A DNA stretch of 64,000 nt from positions 35,487-99,486 of the forward strand of contig CAYLRO010000005.1 of assembly GCA_964386635.1 (NCBI GenBank), read 5' to 3'. Position numbers and translations under genes: made by a program. The notes beneath the pieces are model-generated. The model did not search any database and was not told the DNA's origin. It saw nothing but the letters and a program-made list of their open reading frames with translations. This DNA is from Sabulitectum sp964386635. GTDB lineage: Bacteria; Fermentibacterota; Fermentibacteria; Fermentibacterales; JCC-6. How positions within the stretch are numbered: the first letter of the stretch is position 1; every line of letters begins with the position of its first letter. Shown piece by piece: positions 52,966 through 62,665 of the stretch.

Positions 52966-54315
52966 ATGAACATCCTCCCGGGAGGAAAAGGGAAAAAAGC
53001 AGGTGTTGCCGGTATGGGAAGAAGCGGTGCTGCCGCAGCGAGACTGCTTTCCAGCAGGGGGTATTCTGTAATCGGTTTTGACAGTTCTCCCAGTGCAGAA
53101 CCGGTGGAACATCTTGATGATCTGATCCTGGGAAGACCTGGTGTGGAAGAGCTGAAAGCGCTGGATCTGCTTGTTCTGAGTCCCGGGATACCTCTTGACT
53201 CCTCACTGGGCAGAACAGCTCTGGAAGCTGGAATTACTGTTACCGGCGAGATAGAGCTTGCCTGGAGATGCACAGACGCCGACATCATTGCAGTAACCGG
53301 ATCTAATGGAAAAACAACAACTGTTGAATGGACCGGTCATGTGCTGAAGAGAGCAGAGGGTCTTCAGAAATCAGTTGTTGCAGGAAACATGGGCTATGCT
53401 CTTTCAGATGCAGTAATCGATCATCCTGATTGTCCTCTGTTTACCCTGGAGCTAAGCAGCTATCAGCTTGAGACCATATCCCGGATGCATCCGGTTTCCG
53501 CAGCTTTTCTCAACCTGACTCCGGATCATCTTGCCAGACATGGTACCATGGAGCGGTACGGAGATGCAAAAGCCAGGATGTTCATGAATCAGACCGCACT
53601 GGATACTGCTGTTCTGAACATGGATGACCCTGGCCTTATACGCTACAGGAAGTCTTCAGCGGCACAGCTCATGCTCTTTTCCCTTACTGACAGGGTTGTT
53701 TCCGGAGCATGGATGGATAAGCAGGGAATGCTTCGTTTAGAAAAAGACGGTGAGAGCGTTGAGATCGTTCAGGCGAAGGACCTTGCGCTTCCAGGAAGAC
53801 ACAACATCGCAAATGCCCTTGCAGTTATTTGTCTGTGCGGATCCTATGGCGTGGCTCCTGAGGAAATCAGCCAGGGACTCCCTTCCTTCAGGGGAGTACC
53901 TCACAGGATTGAATCTCTGGGTACAGCCAGAGATCTCATCTGGGTTAATGATTCCAAGTCAACAAATGTTGATTCTCTGAAAGTTGCCCTTGAGAGCTTT
54001 GCGGGAAAAGTGATTCTTCTCGCAGGGGGCGAGATAAAGAACAGTGATTATTCTGTTCTTGGTCCTCTTATGAAAAAGTCTGTGAAGTTAGCGGTTCTTT
54101 TCGGCTCTGCTGCAGAATCTCTCCGTGATCAGTGGGCAGGCTTTGTTGAGATGGAAATTGCAGAGGACCTTGAGGAAGCTGTAAAGAATGTTCTCAGCAG
54201 ATCAAAAGCTGGAGATACAGTTCTTCTTTCACCTGGATGTGCAAGCTTTGATCAATACAGGAATTTCGAAGAGCGGGGAGAGCACTTCAGGAAGATAGTT
54301 GGAGGGCTTTCATGA
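52966..54315 (+). CDS. murD: UDP-MurNAc-L-Ala:D-Glu ligase MurD
   Basis: A 449-residue cytoplasmic Mur ligase. The N-terminal Rossmann-like part (GVAGMGRSGAAAARLL) binds UMA; AVTGSNGKTTTVEW is the ATP loop. FTLELSSYQLE and WVNDSKSTN are typical. It begins 9 bases after mraY. Confidence 0.95.
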   Translation: MNILPGGKGKKAGVAGMGRSGAAAARLLSSRGYSVIGFDSSPSAEPVEHLDDLILGRPGVEELKALDLLVLSPGIPLDSSLGRTALEAGITVTGEIELAWRCTDADIIAVTGSNGKTTTVEWTGHVLKRAEGLQKSVVAGNMGYALSDAVIDHPDCPLFTLELSSYQLETISRMHPVSAAFLNLTPDHLARHGTMERYGDAKARMFMNQTALDTAVLNMDDPGLIRYRKSSAAQLMLFSLTDRVVSGAWMDKQGMLRLEKDGESVEIVQAKDLALPGRHNIANALAVICLCGSYGVAPEEISQGLPSFRGVPHRIESLGTARDLIWVNDSKSTNVDSLKVALESFAGKVILLAGGEIKNSDYSVLGPLMKKSVKLAVLFGSAAESLRDQWAGFVEMEIAEDLEEAVKNVLSRSKAGDTVLLSPGCASFDQYRNFEERGEHFRKIVGGLS

Positions 54316-55418
54316 ACATGGACATTCTCCGGGCCAGAAACATCCTCATTGCAGTTACAGCAGTGATATTAGTTGTGGGAATACTGGCTGTAGGCTCGGC
54401 AAGTTCATTCTATTCCATGCGAGAAAGAGGTTCTTACAATGCCATCCTCAATGAGCACATTGTAAGAGTTGTCATAGGGATTGCTGCTGCTTTTGTCATT
54501 GCAAGATGCTCTTCCGGATTTCTTAAAAAGGCTGCTCTGCCCATTTACATGCTTAGTTTTCTTGCAGTTCTGGCAACGCTGGTTTTTGCCGAATCACATA
54601 TCGCTCCAGTTATCAACGGATCTGTCAGGTGGCTTAAACTCGGTGTCACTCTTCTCCCTTCGGACTTTCTCCGGTTCGGTTTTGTTCTCTTCTCCTCTCT
54701 TCTTATTTCCCGGGGAACTGTGGATATACGAAAACTCAGCGGTGTGGCCATTATTGCATCTCTCGCTCTGGTTCCCAGCCTTTTCACAATGCTTCAGCCT
54801 GACCTGTCAGGAACGGCTTTTACTGTTTTTGTCATGCTGGTGGTGCTTTTTACCGGTGGAGCCCGGTTCCAGCATCTTGCTCTTCTCATCGGTGCGCTTC
54901 TCATTGTCGGAGGAACAGCTGTGCTTATCAGGGACGACTACCAGCTTGACAGGATAGAAGCAGTGTTCAACGGGTCAGAGCAGGAACAGGAACAGAACTA
55001 TCAGCCCCTTCAGGCAAGAATTACTCTTGGAAGCGGTGGCTTTGCAGGAAGAGGCCTTGGACAGAGCAGACAGAAAAGGGGATTCCTTCCGGAAGCCCAC
55101 ACTGATTTCATTCTGGCAGTTATAGGTGAGGAAGCAGGTTTTGCAGGCACATTTACAGTGCTGATGCTTTTCGGAGTTCTCTTTGTTTCTTCACTCTGGA
55201 TAGCACGAAGCGCGGTTTCCGCTTTCGATGCCATTGCCGCAGCAGGTCTCACAGCAATCATTTTTACAGGGGTGATGATTCACACCCTGGTGAACACCGG
55301 TGTGATACCGGTGACTGGAATGCCGCTTCCCCTGGTATCCTGGGGAGGAACTTCCATGGTGGTCAATCTGGTGTGCATAGGTACAGTTGCCGGTATGGCA
55401 GGGAGGGCTGCAGGATGA
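54312..55418 (+). CDS. ftsW: Septal glycosyltransferase/flippase-family protein FtsW
   Basis: A 368-residue SEDS protein that polymerises glycan strands with FtsI. There are about ten membrane segments. Conserved features are the GSVRWLKLG loop with Arg, QPDLSGT, the GRGLGQSRQKRGFLPEAHTDFI extracellular loop, and NTGVIPVTGMPLPLVSWGGTS near the end. It starts at ATG 54312 or 54318 within the end of murD. Confidence 0.94.
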   Translation: MNMDILRARNILIAVTAVILVVGILAVGSASSFYSMRERGSYNAILNEHIVRVVIGIAAAFVIARCSSGFLKKAALPIYMLSFLAVLATLVFAESHIAPVINGSVRWLKLGVTLLPSDFLRFGFVLFSSLLISRGTVDIRKLSGVAIIASLALVPSLFTMLQPDLSGTAFTVFVMLVVLFTGGARFQHLALLIGALLIVGGTAVLIRDDYQLDRIEAVFNGSEQEQEQNYQPLQARITLGSGGFAGRGLGQSRQKRGFLPEAHTDFILAVIGEEAGFAGTFTVLMLFGVLFVSSLWIARSAVSAFDAIAAAGLTAIIFTGVMIHTLVNTGVIPVTGMPLPLVSWGGTSMVVNLVCIGTVAGMAGRAAG

Positions 55419-56473
55419 GCAAAAAAAGACTTCTCATTGCAGGTGGAGGAACCGGTGGCCACATCGCCCCGGCACTTGCTGTAGGATCTCAGGCGGAACA
55501 GTATTTTCAGGTTTCATACGCCTGCACACCCAGGCCTGTTGACACAATAATGTATTCCCGGGTCCAGAATCAGGTTCATGTACTTAATCCCCCCAGGATA
55601 GACAGGGGGATGAAGATTCTCTTCCCCCTAACTGCTGTGCGGTCTCTCTGTCAGGCTGTCAGGCTTCTGAAGAAGAACAGGATTGATGCTGTGCTTGGTA
55701 CAGGAGGTTATTCATCTTTCTTTGCAGTGGTTGCAGCTGGAATCACCGGAATACCAGCGGCACTCTTTGAGAGCAACGCCATTCCGGGAAAGAGCAACAG
55801 AATCGCATCAAGATTCTGCAAAGTCGCGTTTACAGGGTTGCCAGGCGGCGAGAAAGGTCTCAAAGCCCGGGTTCTTCAGCGAACAGGAACTCCCGTTTCA
55901 AGCGGATTGCAGAAGCATTCTGCAGTTCAGGCCAGACAGAACCTGGGCATTCCTGAGAGCAAGCCTGTTGTACTGTTCCTGGGAGGAAGTCAGGGGGCAG
56001 CAGCAATAAACAACATGGCTCTGGAGATGTCATCTGATTTGACAGTGCTTCTTCAGGCCGGCGAGAAGGACTACAACAGAGTAAGTGAACTTGCAGTTTA
56101 TAGAGAGAACATCAAGGTCAGACCATTTATTGAAGACCTATCCTTGTGGTATTCAGCGGCAGAGCTTGCGGTTGCCAGAGCAGGAGGACAGACAATTGCG
56201 GAACTGTCGTCCTTCCATCTCCCCGCAGTGCTCGTTCCCTTCCCTTTTGCCGCTGAAGATCACCAGACGGCCAACGCGGCCGTAGTAGAGAAAGCCGGAG
56301 CAGGACTCATGATAAAGCAGGAGGGGACTTCTCCACTTGAGCTGTCAGGACTGCTGCTCCGGCTTGTCTCTCAACAGGAAGAACTGGACAGAATGAAGAA
56401 AGCAATGGGAACACTGTTCCCTGTTGATCCTCCAGGAAGGATTGTTTCCCGTCTTCAGGAGATGGTATTGTGA
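55415..56473 (+). CDS. murG: UDP-GlcNAc:lipid I transferase MurG
   Basis: A 352-residue peripheral GT28 glycosyltransferase forming lipid II. The N-terminal GGGTGGHIAPALAV loop and the LGTGGYSSFF and GGSQGAAAIN motifs are diagnostic; SRAGGQTIAEL-type nucleotide site is read as ARAGGQTIAELSSF. I chose ATG 55415, which overlaps the ftsW stop; the frame is open further upstream but inside ftsW. Confidence 0.95.
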   Translation: MSKKRLLIAGGGTGGHIAPALAVGSQAEQYFQVSYACTPRPVDTIMYSRVQNQVHVLNPPRIDRGMKILFPLTAVRSLCQAVRLLKKNRIDAVLGTGGYSSFFAVVAAGITGIPAALFESNAIPGKSNRIASRFCKVAFTGLPGGEKGLKARVLQRTGTPVSSGLQKHSAVQARQNLGIPESKPVVLFLGGSQGAAAINNMALEMSSDLTVLLQAGEKDYNRVSELAVYRENIKVRPFIEDLSLWYSAAELAVARAGGQTIAELSSFHLPAVLVPFPFAAEDHQTANAAVVEKAGAGLMIKQEGTSPLELSGLLLRLVSQQEELDRMKKAMGTLFPVDPPGRIVSRLQEMVL

Positions 56474-57792
56474 ACGTTCATCTTATGGGGGTATGCGGGT
56501 CAGGAATGAGCGCTCTGGCTTCATGGTACAGAGCTCTTGGCAACAATGTATCAGGCTGTGACGGTTCACTCCCGGAAGAGAAGGTGAATTCCCTCCAGGC
56601 ACAGGGTATTACTGTGCTGTCAGGTCATTCTGTGACTCACCTCGGGAACACTGACAGGCTGGTGTTCACCGCTGCCATCTCTCCTGACAACCCCGAGCTG
56701 CTGGCAGCAAAACAGATGGGAATTCCCGTTTTAAGAAGAAGTGAAGCTCTGGCAGAGCTGACAGCCTCGCACTCAGTGGTTGCCATTGCCGGTGCTCACG
56801 GAAAAACCACTACAACATCCATGACCGGCTGGATTGCACAGGAGTGCGGTTTGAATCCCACTGTTTTTGTGGGAGGCAACGTGAACAGCTGGAAGGGAAA
56901 TTTCAGAGCAGGTGGAAAACTTGCAGTAGTGGAGTCAGATGAGTACGACAGAACATTCTTGAGACTGACGCCGGCCCACGCAGCTGTAACCAGCTATGCC
57001 CTTGAGCATCTTGAATGCTACGGATCACCTGAGGCTCTTGAATGGGCATTTCAGGCATTTCTTGAGTCGGTTCTTCCAGGAGGTACAGTGATAGTTCCTG
57101 TTGAAAAACCCGGACTGGGGTACTGGGCGGACCGGATAGGCAGGAAAATTCTGAGAAGCGGACCAGGTGGAGAGATAGATGCAAAAATCGGTGAATACCA
57201 GGGCTGGGGCGAGAGATACACTTTGTTCGGGCAAAGGGGTTTCCTGCCTGCACCAGGGCTTCACAATGTTCGGAATGCTCAGGTTGCAGTGGCTCTTTCC
57301 GGAGCATGCGGGATTGAAGCTGAAAGGGCTGTAAAGGCTCTTGAAAGCTGGCCCGGGGTATCCAGAAGACTTGAGAGGATAGGAGAATACCAGGGAGCGG
57401 TCCTGGTCAGTGATTATGCACATCACCCTGATGAGATGGCTGCGGCTCTCAGCTCCCTGAGAAAATCTGTAAAAGGCCGGATAACTGTTGTGTTCCAGCC
57501 CCATCTGTATTCCAGAACTGCTCTGCTTCACAGAGAAATGGGTGTGGCTTTGAATATAGCGGACAGATCTCTGGTGCTCCCGTTGTATCCAGCCAGAGAA
57601 GAGCCGGTGCCGGGAGTTGATTCCGCTCTGGTGGTTGACTCCGCCAGGAGGGTTGGAGCTGACTGCTCCCCGATAACAGCAGAAAAACTCGAAAGTGTTT
57701 TAATGGAATTGCAAGGCGGCGTTCTTGTGTTCATGGGCGCAGGCTCTGTGGACAGTTTTGCAAGGTCCCTGTGCAGGGAGATCGGGATATGA
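56470..57792 (+). CDS. murC: UDP-MurNAc:L-alanine ligase MurC
   Basis: A 440-residue Mur ligase acting first in stem-peptide assembly. It starts at GTG in the end of murG. Motifs: LMGVCGSGMSALA at the N-terminus, AIAGAHGKTTTTSM as ATP loop, VESDEYDRTFL, and DYAHHPDEMAA. Unlike many dcw clusters, murB does not follow. Confidence 0.95.
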   Translation: MNVHLMGVCGSGMSALASWYRALGNNVSGCDGSLPEEKVNSLQAQGITVLSGHSVTHLGNTDRLVFTAAISPDNPELLAAKQMGIPVLRRSEALAELTASHSVVAIAGAHGKTTTTSMTGWIAQECGLNPTVFVGGNVNSWKGNFRAGGKLAVVESDEYDRTFLRLTPAHAAVTSYALEHLECYGSPEALEWAFQAFLESVLPGGTVIVPVEKPGLGYWADRIGRKILRSGPGGEIDAKIGEYQGWGERYTLFGQRGFLPAPGLHNVRNAQVAVALSGACGIEAERAVKALESWPGVSRRLERIGEYQGAVLVSDYAHHPDEMAAALSSLRKSVKGRITVVFQPHLYSRTALLHREMGVALNIADRSLVLPLYPAREEPVPGVDSALVVDSARRVGADCSPITAEKLESVLMELQGGVLVFMGAGSVDSFARSLCREIGI

Positions 57793-58463
57793 GAAAGGGA
57801 ATGTGGCTCATCGGCGGATTGACAGCAGTGATAACTGGTTCCTTCTTTGCCCTTAGATGGGCAGAGAGAGACGGGAAATTCGATCTGATCAGCGCAAGGA
57901 TTGATAATGCCGGCCCTGTTGATTCCGCTCTTGTTGCAGATGTGCTGGAGCCTTTTTTCGGTGAATCCCTTCTTTCATTGAACACAGACTCAATAGAGGG
58001 CTGTCTTCTGGACCTGGAGGGAATGAAAACTGCATCTGTAAGTTTCATTTACCCCGGATCAATGATTGTTGCTCTTGAACCTGAAGTACCGGTAGCCATT
58101 GTAGATCAGGAAAGTGAAAGTTATCCGGTAACAGTAACAGGAAAACCCCTGCCGGCAGATTGGACTGATGAAGCTCTGCCGGTACTGCTGGTAACCGGCG
58201 CTCCAGATGAAATCTTCATCTCGTCAGGTATTGATCTTCTTGTTAAACGGGGGCTGGAAGGCCGGGCCTCGGTTCTGGTTGGAGAAACTGGAGTCACAGT
58301 TATCGATGATGGTGTACCGGTTGTTCTTGATGGCTCTAATGCTGCCGCAGACTGGGTTACATGGGAATCAATGAAAAATTCAGTAAACGATCCGGGATGC
58401 ACGGTGGATCTACGGTTCAACGGGCAGGCAATCATCATACCGGGAGAGGAGTCAGAAGTATGA
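57789..58463 (+). CDS. ftsQ: FtsQ/DivIB-like cell-division protein
   Basis: A 224-residue bitopic protein with one N-terminal membrane helix (about 4-22) and a periplasmic part holding a POTRA-like stretch (ISARIDNAGPVDSALVADVLEPFFGESLLSLN). Beyond that the sequence is poorly conserved, as usual. ATG 57789 overlaps the murC stop. Place between murC and ftsA supports the call. Confidence 0.78.
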   Translation: MRKGMWLIGGLTAVITGSFFALRWAERDGKFDLISARIDNAGPVDSALVADVLEPFFGESLLSLNTDSIEGCLLDLEGMKTASVSFIYPGSMIVALEPEVPVAIVDQESESYPVTVTGKPLPADWTDEALPVLLVTGAPDEIFISSGIDLLVKRGLEGRASVLVGETGVTVIDDGVPVVLDGSNAAADWVTWESMKNSVNDPGCTVDLRFNGQAIIIPGEESEV

Positions 58464-59704
58464 GCGAGCAGAGAGTCCTTGCCGGTATAGACATAGGGTG
58501 TTCAGGGGTGAAGTGTGTTGCTGCAATTGAGAGACCGGATGCAGTTCCCGAGATTGTGGGAGTAGGTATCACTCCCTGTTCAGGTCACATCAGACAGGGA
58601 GTTCTGATTAACGCCAGAGCAGCAGAGGAAGCTGTTCAGAAAGCCATTGAAGAGGCAGAGCAGACATCCGGGCTTGAGATAGAATCAGCATGGGCCGGGA
58701 TAACCGGTCTTCATGTCAGAGGTATTCTTGGCTCATCCACAATGCAGATCAGCGAGAGCAGAAGCGAAGAGCCTGAAAGAATAACAGAAGAAAATGTAAG
58801 AAGAGTCGTTGAAGCCGCAGGGAACATTGCTCTGCCTTCAGGCTGTCAGGTTCTTGAAAGAAGTGTCAGAGACTACGCTTTTGAGGGATTTACTCAACTC
58901 CCGGAGCCGCCTGTAGGTCTGAGAGCCGCATCTCTTCAGGCCAGAGTTTTTACCATTTATGCAGACAGAATATCCACCGGTAACCTTACATCGGTGATTA
59001 CAGGTGCAGGCATACAGGTTGAGGGAATTGTTCCTGCCTCAGTAGCCAGTGCTGAAGCTGTTCTCAACAGAGATGAGAAATCAGTGGGAACAGTTGTGAT
59101 AGATATCGGAGCTTCCAATACCGATCTGGTGATTTATTACGGAGGTGCGCCTATTCATCTCTCTTCCTTCGCCATGGGGGGAAACAGAATTACAAGTGAC
59201 ATTCAGAGCCTGGGCATTTCATGGAATGACGCCGAGAAGCTGAAGAAGGAAAATGTTACCGCTGTGAAGATGCTGGCAGAATCAAAGACAATATCAGTGG
59301 CCAAGGTTGGCGGCAGAGGATCTGTTTCAGTTGCTCTTCCAGTACTGGCTCAAATTGCTTCCGCCAGAGTCGAGGAGATGTTCGGGTACGTAGCAGAGGA
59401 AATACAGGCCTCGGGAATAAGCATGGAAAACCTTTCCGGAGGGATAGTGATCACTGGAGGAGGAGCCAGAATGAATGGCATTCTCGAGGCAGCTGCAGAT
59501 GTTACCGGGCATCAGGTTGAGCCTGGTGTACCCAGAGGGTTCAGTTCAGGCAGCAAGCTTGTAAGTATGCCGGAAATGGCAACTGCGGTTGGTCTTGTGA
59601 TACACGGCTCCCGGCTGAGCAGCGGAAGTGCAAAGAAAAGCACTGGTGAGAATTCAAGGAAGACATGGTCTAGGCTTAGCGACTTTTTTAATAAACTGAA
59701 GTGA
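58460..59704 (+). CDS. ftsA: Cell-division protein FtsA
   Basis: A 414-residue actin-like ATPase that tethers FtsZ to the membrane. The phosphate-1 loop GIDIGCSGVKC, the 1C (SHS2) domain, the VIDIGASNTDLVIY phosphate-2 block, and IVITGGGARMNGI are present. The last residues (SRLSDFFNKLK) form the usual amphipathic membrane helix. ATG 58460 follows GGAG and lies at the ftsQ stop. Confidence 0.95.
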   Translation: MSEQRVLAGIDIGCSGVKCVAAIERPDAVPEIVGVGITPCSGHIRQGVLINARAAEEAVQKAIEEAEQTSGLEIESAWAGITGLHVRGILGSSTMQISESRSEEPERITEENVRRVVEAAGNIALPSGCQVLERSVRDYAFEGFTQLPEPPVGLRAASLQARVFTIYADRISTGNLTSVITGAGIQVEGIVPASVASAEAVLNRDEKSVGTVVIDIGASNTDLVIYYGGAPIHLSSFAMGGNRITSDIQSLGISWNDAEKLKKENVTAVKMLAESKTISVAKVGGRGSVSVALPVLAQIASARVEEMFGYVAEEIQASGISMENLSGGIVITGGGARMNGILEAAADVTGHQVEPGVPRGFSSGSKLVSMPEMATAVGLVIHGSRLSSGSAKKSTGENSRKTWSRLSDFFNKLK

Positions 59705-59714
59705 GGAGTTTGAA

Positions 59715-60863
59715 ATGGCAGCAGTATTCGATTTGAGAGAAGTTGGTGATGACCTTAACGGGAGCATCAGAGTCATGGTGATAGGTGTGGGCGGATGCGG
59801 ATGCAACGCCATCTCGAGAATGATAAAAGATCAGATAAAGGGTGTTGAATACGTGGCGGTGAACACCGATCACCAGGATTTCAAGGGTTGCCTGGCAACT
59901 GAACAGCTGCTGATAGGCAGCAGAGTTACTCGAAACCGGGGTACCGGCGGCAACCAGGAACTTGGTGAACAGGCAGCTGAAGAGAGTGTGAACGCAATTG
60001 AAGATGTTATCAGCGGTGCGGATATTCTCTTCATAACTGCTGGAATGGGAGGAGGAACCGGAACCGGTGCCGCCCCTGTGATTGCAAGGCTGGCCAAGGA
60101 TAACGGCATTATTACCGTGGGTGTTGTTACACTGCCGTTTGAGTATGAGGGAGCGATCCGTGCGAAGAGGGCTGAAGATGGAATTCAGCGATTGAAGAGT
60201 GAACTGGACACACTTATCGTGATTCCCAATGACAGGCTGGACAGCGTTGTGGATGAGGATGCAACATTCGATGAGGCAATGGCAGTTGCCAATGGTGTGT
60301 TGTCAAACGCAGTTGAAGGTATCAGCAGCATTATTTCATGCCCTGGAGAAATCAACCTGGATTTTGAGGATATCAGAAGAGTAATCGCCAGCGGCGGCGG
60401 TGCAATGATGGGTACTGGAGTTGCAGTTGGCCCTAACAGAGCTGAAGAGGCTGCAAGACAGGCCATATCAAATGAGCTTCTTGACAACATCTCCATTGAG
60501 GGGGCCAGGGAAGTTCTGGTAAACATTCACTCATCACAGAGACTGAAGTATTCTGAATTCAGCAAGGCTCAGAAAGTAATTTCTGATGTTGTGGGTGATA
60601 TGGTGGAGGTCAGGATCGGACGAAGTGTGGACGAGAAGATGGAGGACGAGATAAAGGTAACAGTAATTGCCACCGGATTCGGCAAAACTGAAGAGACAGC
60701 GCCTGACGAATTGTCCATAAGAAGAAGGCAGACTGCTTTCCCTTTCAGCAATGAAAGAAAGGGAACAGAAGATCTTCCAAGAAAGTTCTCAACCGGAAGC
60801 CCCGGTAACATGAGCACTGGAGACATTGAGATGCCAATTTTCCTGAGAAGAGACATTGATTAA
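59715..60863 (+). CDS. ftsZ: Cell-division GTPase FtsZ
   Basis: A 382-residue tubulin homologue forming the Z-ring. The GTP-binding GGGTGTGAAPV motif (about 113-123), the T7 loop INLDFEDIRR, and the KVTVIATGF C-terminal strand are intact. A short variable linker leads to EMPIFLRRDID, the conserved C-terminal peptide that binds FtsA. It ends the dcw cluster, with GAGGAG upstream of its ATG. Confidence 0.97.
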   Translation: MAAVFDLREVGDDLNGSIRVMVIGVGGCGCNAISRMIKDQIKGVEYVAVNTDHQDFKGCLATEQLLIGSRVTRNRGTGGNQELGEQAAEESVNAIEDVISGADILFITAGMGGGTGTGAAPVIARLAKDNGIITVGVVTLPFEYEGAIRAKRAEDGIQRLKSELDTLIVIPNDRLDSVVDEDATFDEAMAVANGVLSNAVEGISSIISCPGEINLDFEDIRRVIASGGGAMMGTGVAVGPNRAEEAARQAISNELLDNISIEGAREVLVNIHSSQRLKYSEFSKAQKVISDVVGDMVEVRIGRSVDEKMEDEIKVTVIATGFGKTEETAPDELSIRRRQTAFPFSNERKGTEDLPRKFSTGSPGNMSTGDIEMPIFLRRDID

Positions 60864-60890
60864 GAATAGTACAGATAAAACATGGCATTT

Positions 60891-60919
60891 TTGTGGGCTC
60901 AAAATACTTTGAGTATATT
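60891..60919 (+). promoter_or_regulatory. Promoter with a palindrome filling the spacer
   Basis: TTGTGG (60891-60896) and TATATT (60914-60919) are 17 bases apart. The spacer is almost wholly occupied by the inverted repeat CTCAAA-ATAC-TTTGAG (60898-60913). This is a natural place for a repressor, or for an activator that twists the spacer. It drives the radical SAM gene at 60955. Confidence 0.5.
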
Positions 60920-60954
60920 CCCATTCAATATTACCGATGGGAGTGCTGAATTCT

Positions 60955-62601
60955 ATGAGCCGCAAATCCGCCAGTGACAAGTACGAGGAAAGACGCTGTC
61001 AGCTTCTTGATGCTGAGAGAAGGCTTTCTTCAGGCAATTCAGAGGGTGTGTTTGAAACTCTGGTGGCCTTCCCCAGGGAGTATCCGCAGGCAATGGGCCA
61101 TCTTGGCTTTCACAGACTCTACAAACAGCTTTCCACATGGCCTGATACTCTCTGTGCAAGAGCTTTTTTTCCTGAGAAGGACGAGTTCAACTGGCGGAAG
61201 CGTCAGGAGCGTCCTGTTGAAACCCTGGATACTGGGAAATCAATAAAAGACTCTGATCTTCTCGTTTTTCTCATGCCATCGGAAACCGACTGGCTTCCTG
61301 CTCTTGAGATGATGGAACTTTCGGGAATAACACTTAAAAATTCCGAGCGCGAACACAAGTGGCCTATTCTTCTTGCCACCGGGATGAGTGTAACAGCGAA
61401 TCCAATCCCCATGAGCGACTTCTTTGATGCCTTTATCATAGGAGAATCTGAGCCTACCCTGGGTCCGGTGCTCGATATCATTAAAAGCCTTGGTTCCAGG
61501 AGAAGGCCCAAATCTGAGATTCTTCAGGGGCTTTCATATCTCCCCGGGCTGTACGTGCCCACAGTACACGGCACTGAACCCAAACACTCTATAATGCGTC
61601 AGTGGGCCAGCTCTGAGAGTGTGGGTGCTCTTACCGACACTATATCAGCCCATTCCGTAATGCCTGACACATACATTCTTGAGATAGCAAGAGGCTGCCC
61701 GTTCAACTGCAGATTCTGTATGGCCGGTTATCTTCTTCTTCCATACCGCGAGCAGAGAGCTGAAGACCTGGACCAGAAGATACGCAGTCTTCCAGAGGGC
61801 ACTACAGTGGTTTACACTGCCTGCACTCCAGACGGACATGATGAACTGGAAGAGCTCATGAGTATTGCTGAAAGCAGCAAACTGAATGCCAGGATCAGTT
61901 CTCACATGAGAGAGACTCCGGAGCTTACAGAAGAGCTTCCAACAATTCTCGATGCGGATACTCTTCTTCTTGTGGCGGAAACAGGCAGTGAAACTCTCAG
62001 GAGGATACTGGGCAAGTACAGAAAAGATGAAAGTTACTTCGATGCTGTGAAAAATGTCCCAGAGAACATCAAAGCTGTGCAGATTAATTTCCAGCTTGGT
62101 TTTCCCTTTGAAAATGATCAGCACAGAGCTGAGAATGCTGAATTCGTAAAGACTGTAAAGAGCCTGACCAGGCTTCCTTTAAAGGTTCGTGTTGACCAGT
62201 TCATTCCTCGTCCATGGACAGCTTTCCAGTGGTCAGCTATGGTGGGTCTCAGAGATATCCGTCAGTACCTTGCTGATTTCAAGGATGAACTGGCTAAGGC
62301 AGGAGTTACTGATGTCACAGGTTTTGATCCCCGGGACACCCACATTCAGGCCCTTCTCATCAGAGGCGACCGCAAAGTTGGTAAAGCTCTCATCAAGAAG
62401 CTTGAAGGAGTCGGCTGGAATACCGCCTTTGATCATGCGGGAATAGACATGAATGCAGTGTTTAACAATTCCCCGCAGAATGAGCAGCTTCCCTGGGAGT
62501 TCCTGAACATGGGATTTGGATACACCAGACTTGCAAGAGAATACCAGATGGCACAGTCCGCTGATGAAGACAGCAGGGTTGAAGACCCTGAAGAGGACTG
62601 A
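60955..62601 (+). CDS. B12-binding-type radical SAM protein, second TIGR03960-like paralogue
   Basis: A 548-residue radical SAM protein (starting at ATG 60955 with GGGAG eleven bases upstream; an earlier ATG at 60937 lacks a site). The N-terminal part reads YPQAMGHLGFHRLYKQL and has a B12-binding-like order of strands (LLVFLMPSETDW, FDAFIIGESEP). The cluster ligands are in RGCPFNCRFCMAGY. It resembles the family of the protein at 4924, but it lacks the DUF2344 part and the C-terminal cysteine cluster. The substrate is not known. It has its own promoter after ftsZ. Confidence 0.75.
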   Translation: MSRKSASDKYEERRCQLLDAERRLSSGNSEGVFETLVAFPREYPQAMGHLGFHRLYKQLSTWPDTLCARAFFPEKDEFNWRKRQERPVETLDTGKSIKDSDLLVFLMPSETDWLPALEMMELSGITLKNSEREHKWPILLATGMSVTANPIPMSDFFDAFIIGESEPTLGPVLDIIKSLGSRRRPKSEILQGLSYLPGLYVPTVHGTEPKHSIMRQWASSESVGALTDTISAHSVMPDTYILEIARGCPFNCRFCMAGYLLLPYREQRAEDLDQKIRSLPEGTTVVYTACTPDGHDELEELMSIAESSKLNARISSHMRETPELTEELPTILDADTLLLVAETGSETLRRILGKYRKDESYFDAVKNVPENIKAVQINFQLGFPFENDQHRAENAEFVKTVKSLTRLPLKVRVDQFIPRPWTAFQWSAMVGLRDIRQYLADFKDELAKAGVTDVTGFDPRDTHIQALLIRGDRKVGKALIKKLEGVGWNTAFDHAGIDMNAVFNNSPQNEQLPWEFLNMGFGYTRLAREYQMAQSADEDSRVEDPEED

Positions 62602-62621
62602 ACCACAGGCACATATATAAA

Positions 62622-62647
62622 AAGGGGGAAGCAGATGCTTCCCCCTT
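62622..62647 (-). terminator. Terminator of rpmB, possibly bidirectional
   Basis: An 11-bp perfect hairpin, AAGGGGGAAGC and GCTTCCCCCTT, with loop AGAT, lies between two convergent genes. On the minus strand it is followed by a T-rich run (TTTTATATATG), giving a classical rho-independent terminator for rpmB. On the plus strand the downstream side is only moderately T-rich. Confidence 0.85.
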
Positions 62648-62665
62648 AATCGTTTACAGCAAAAT

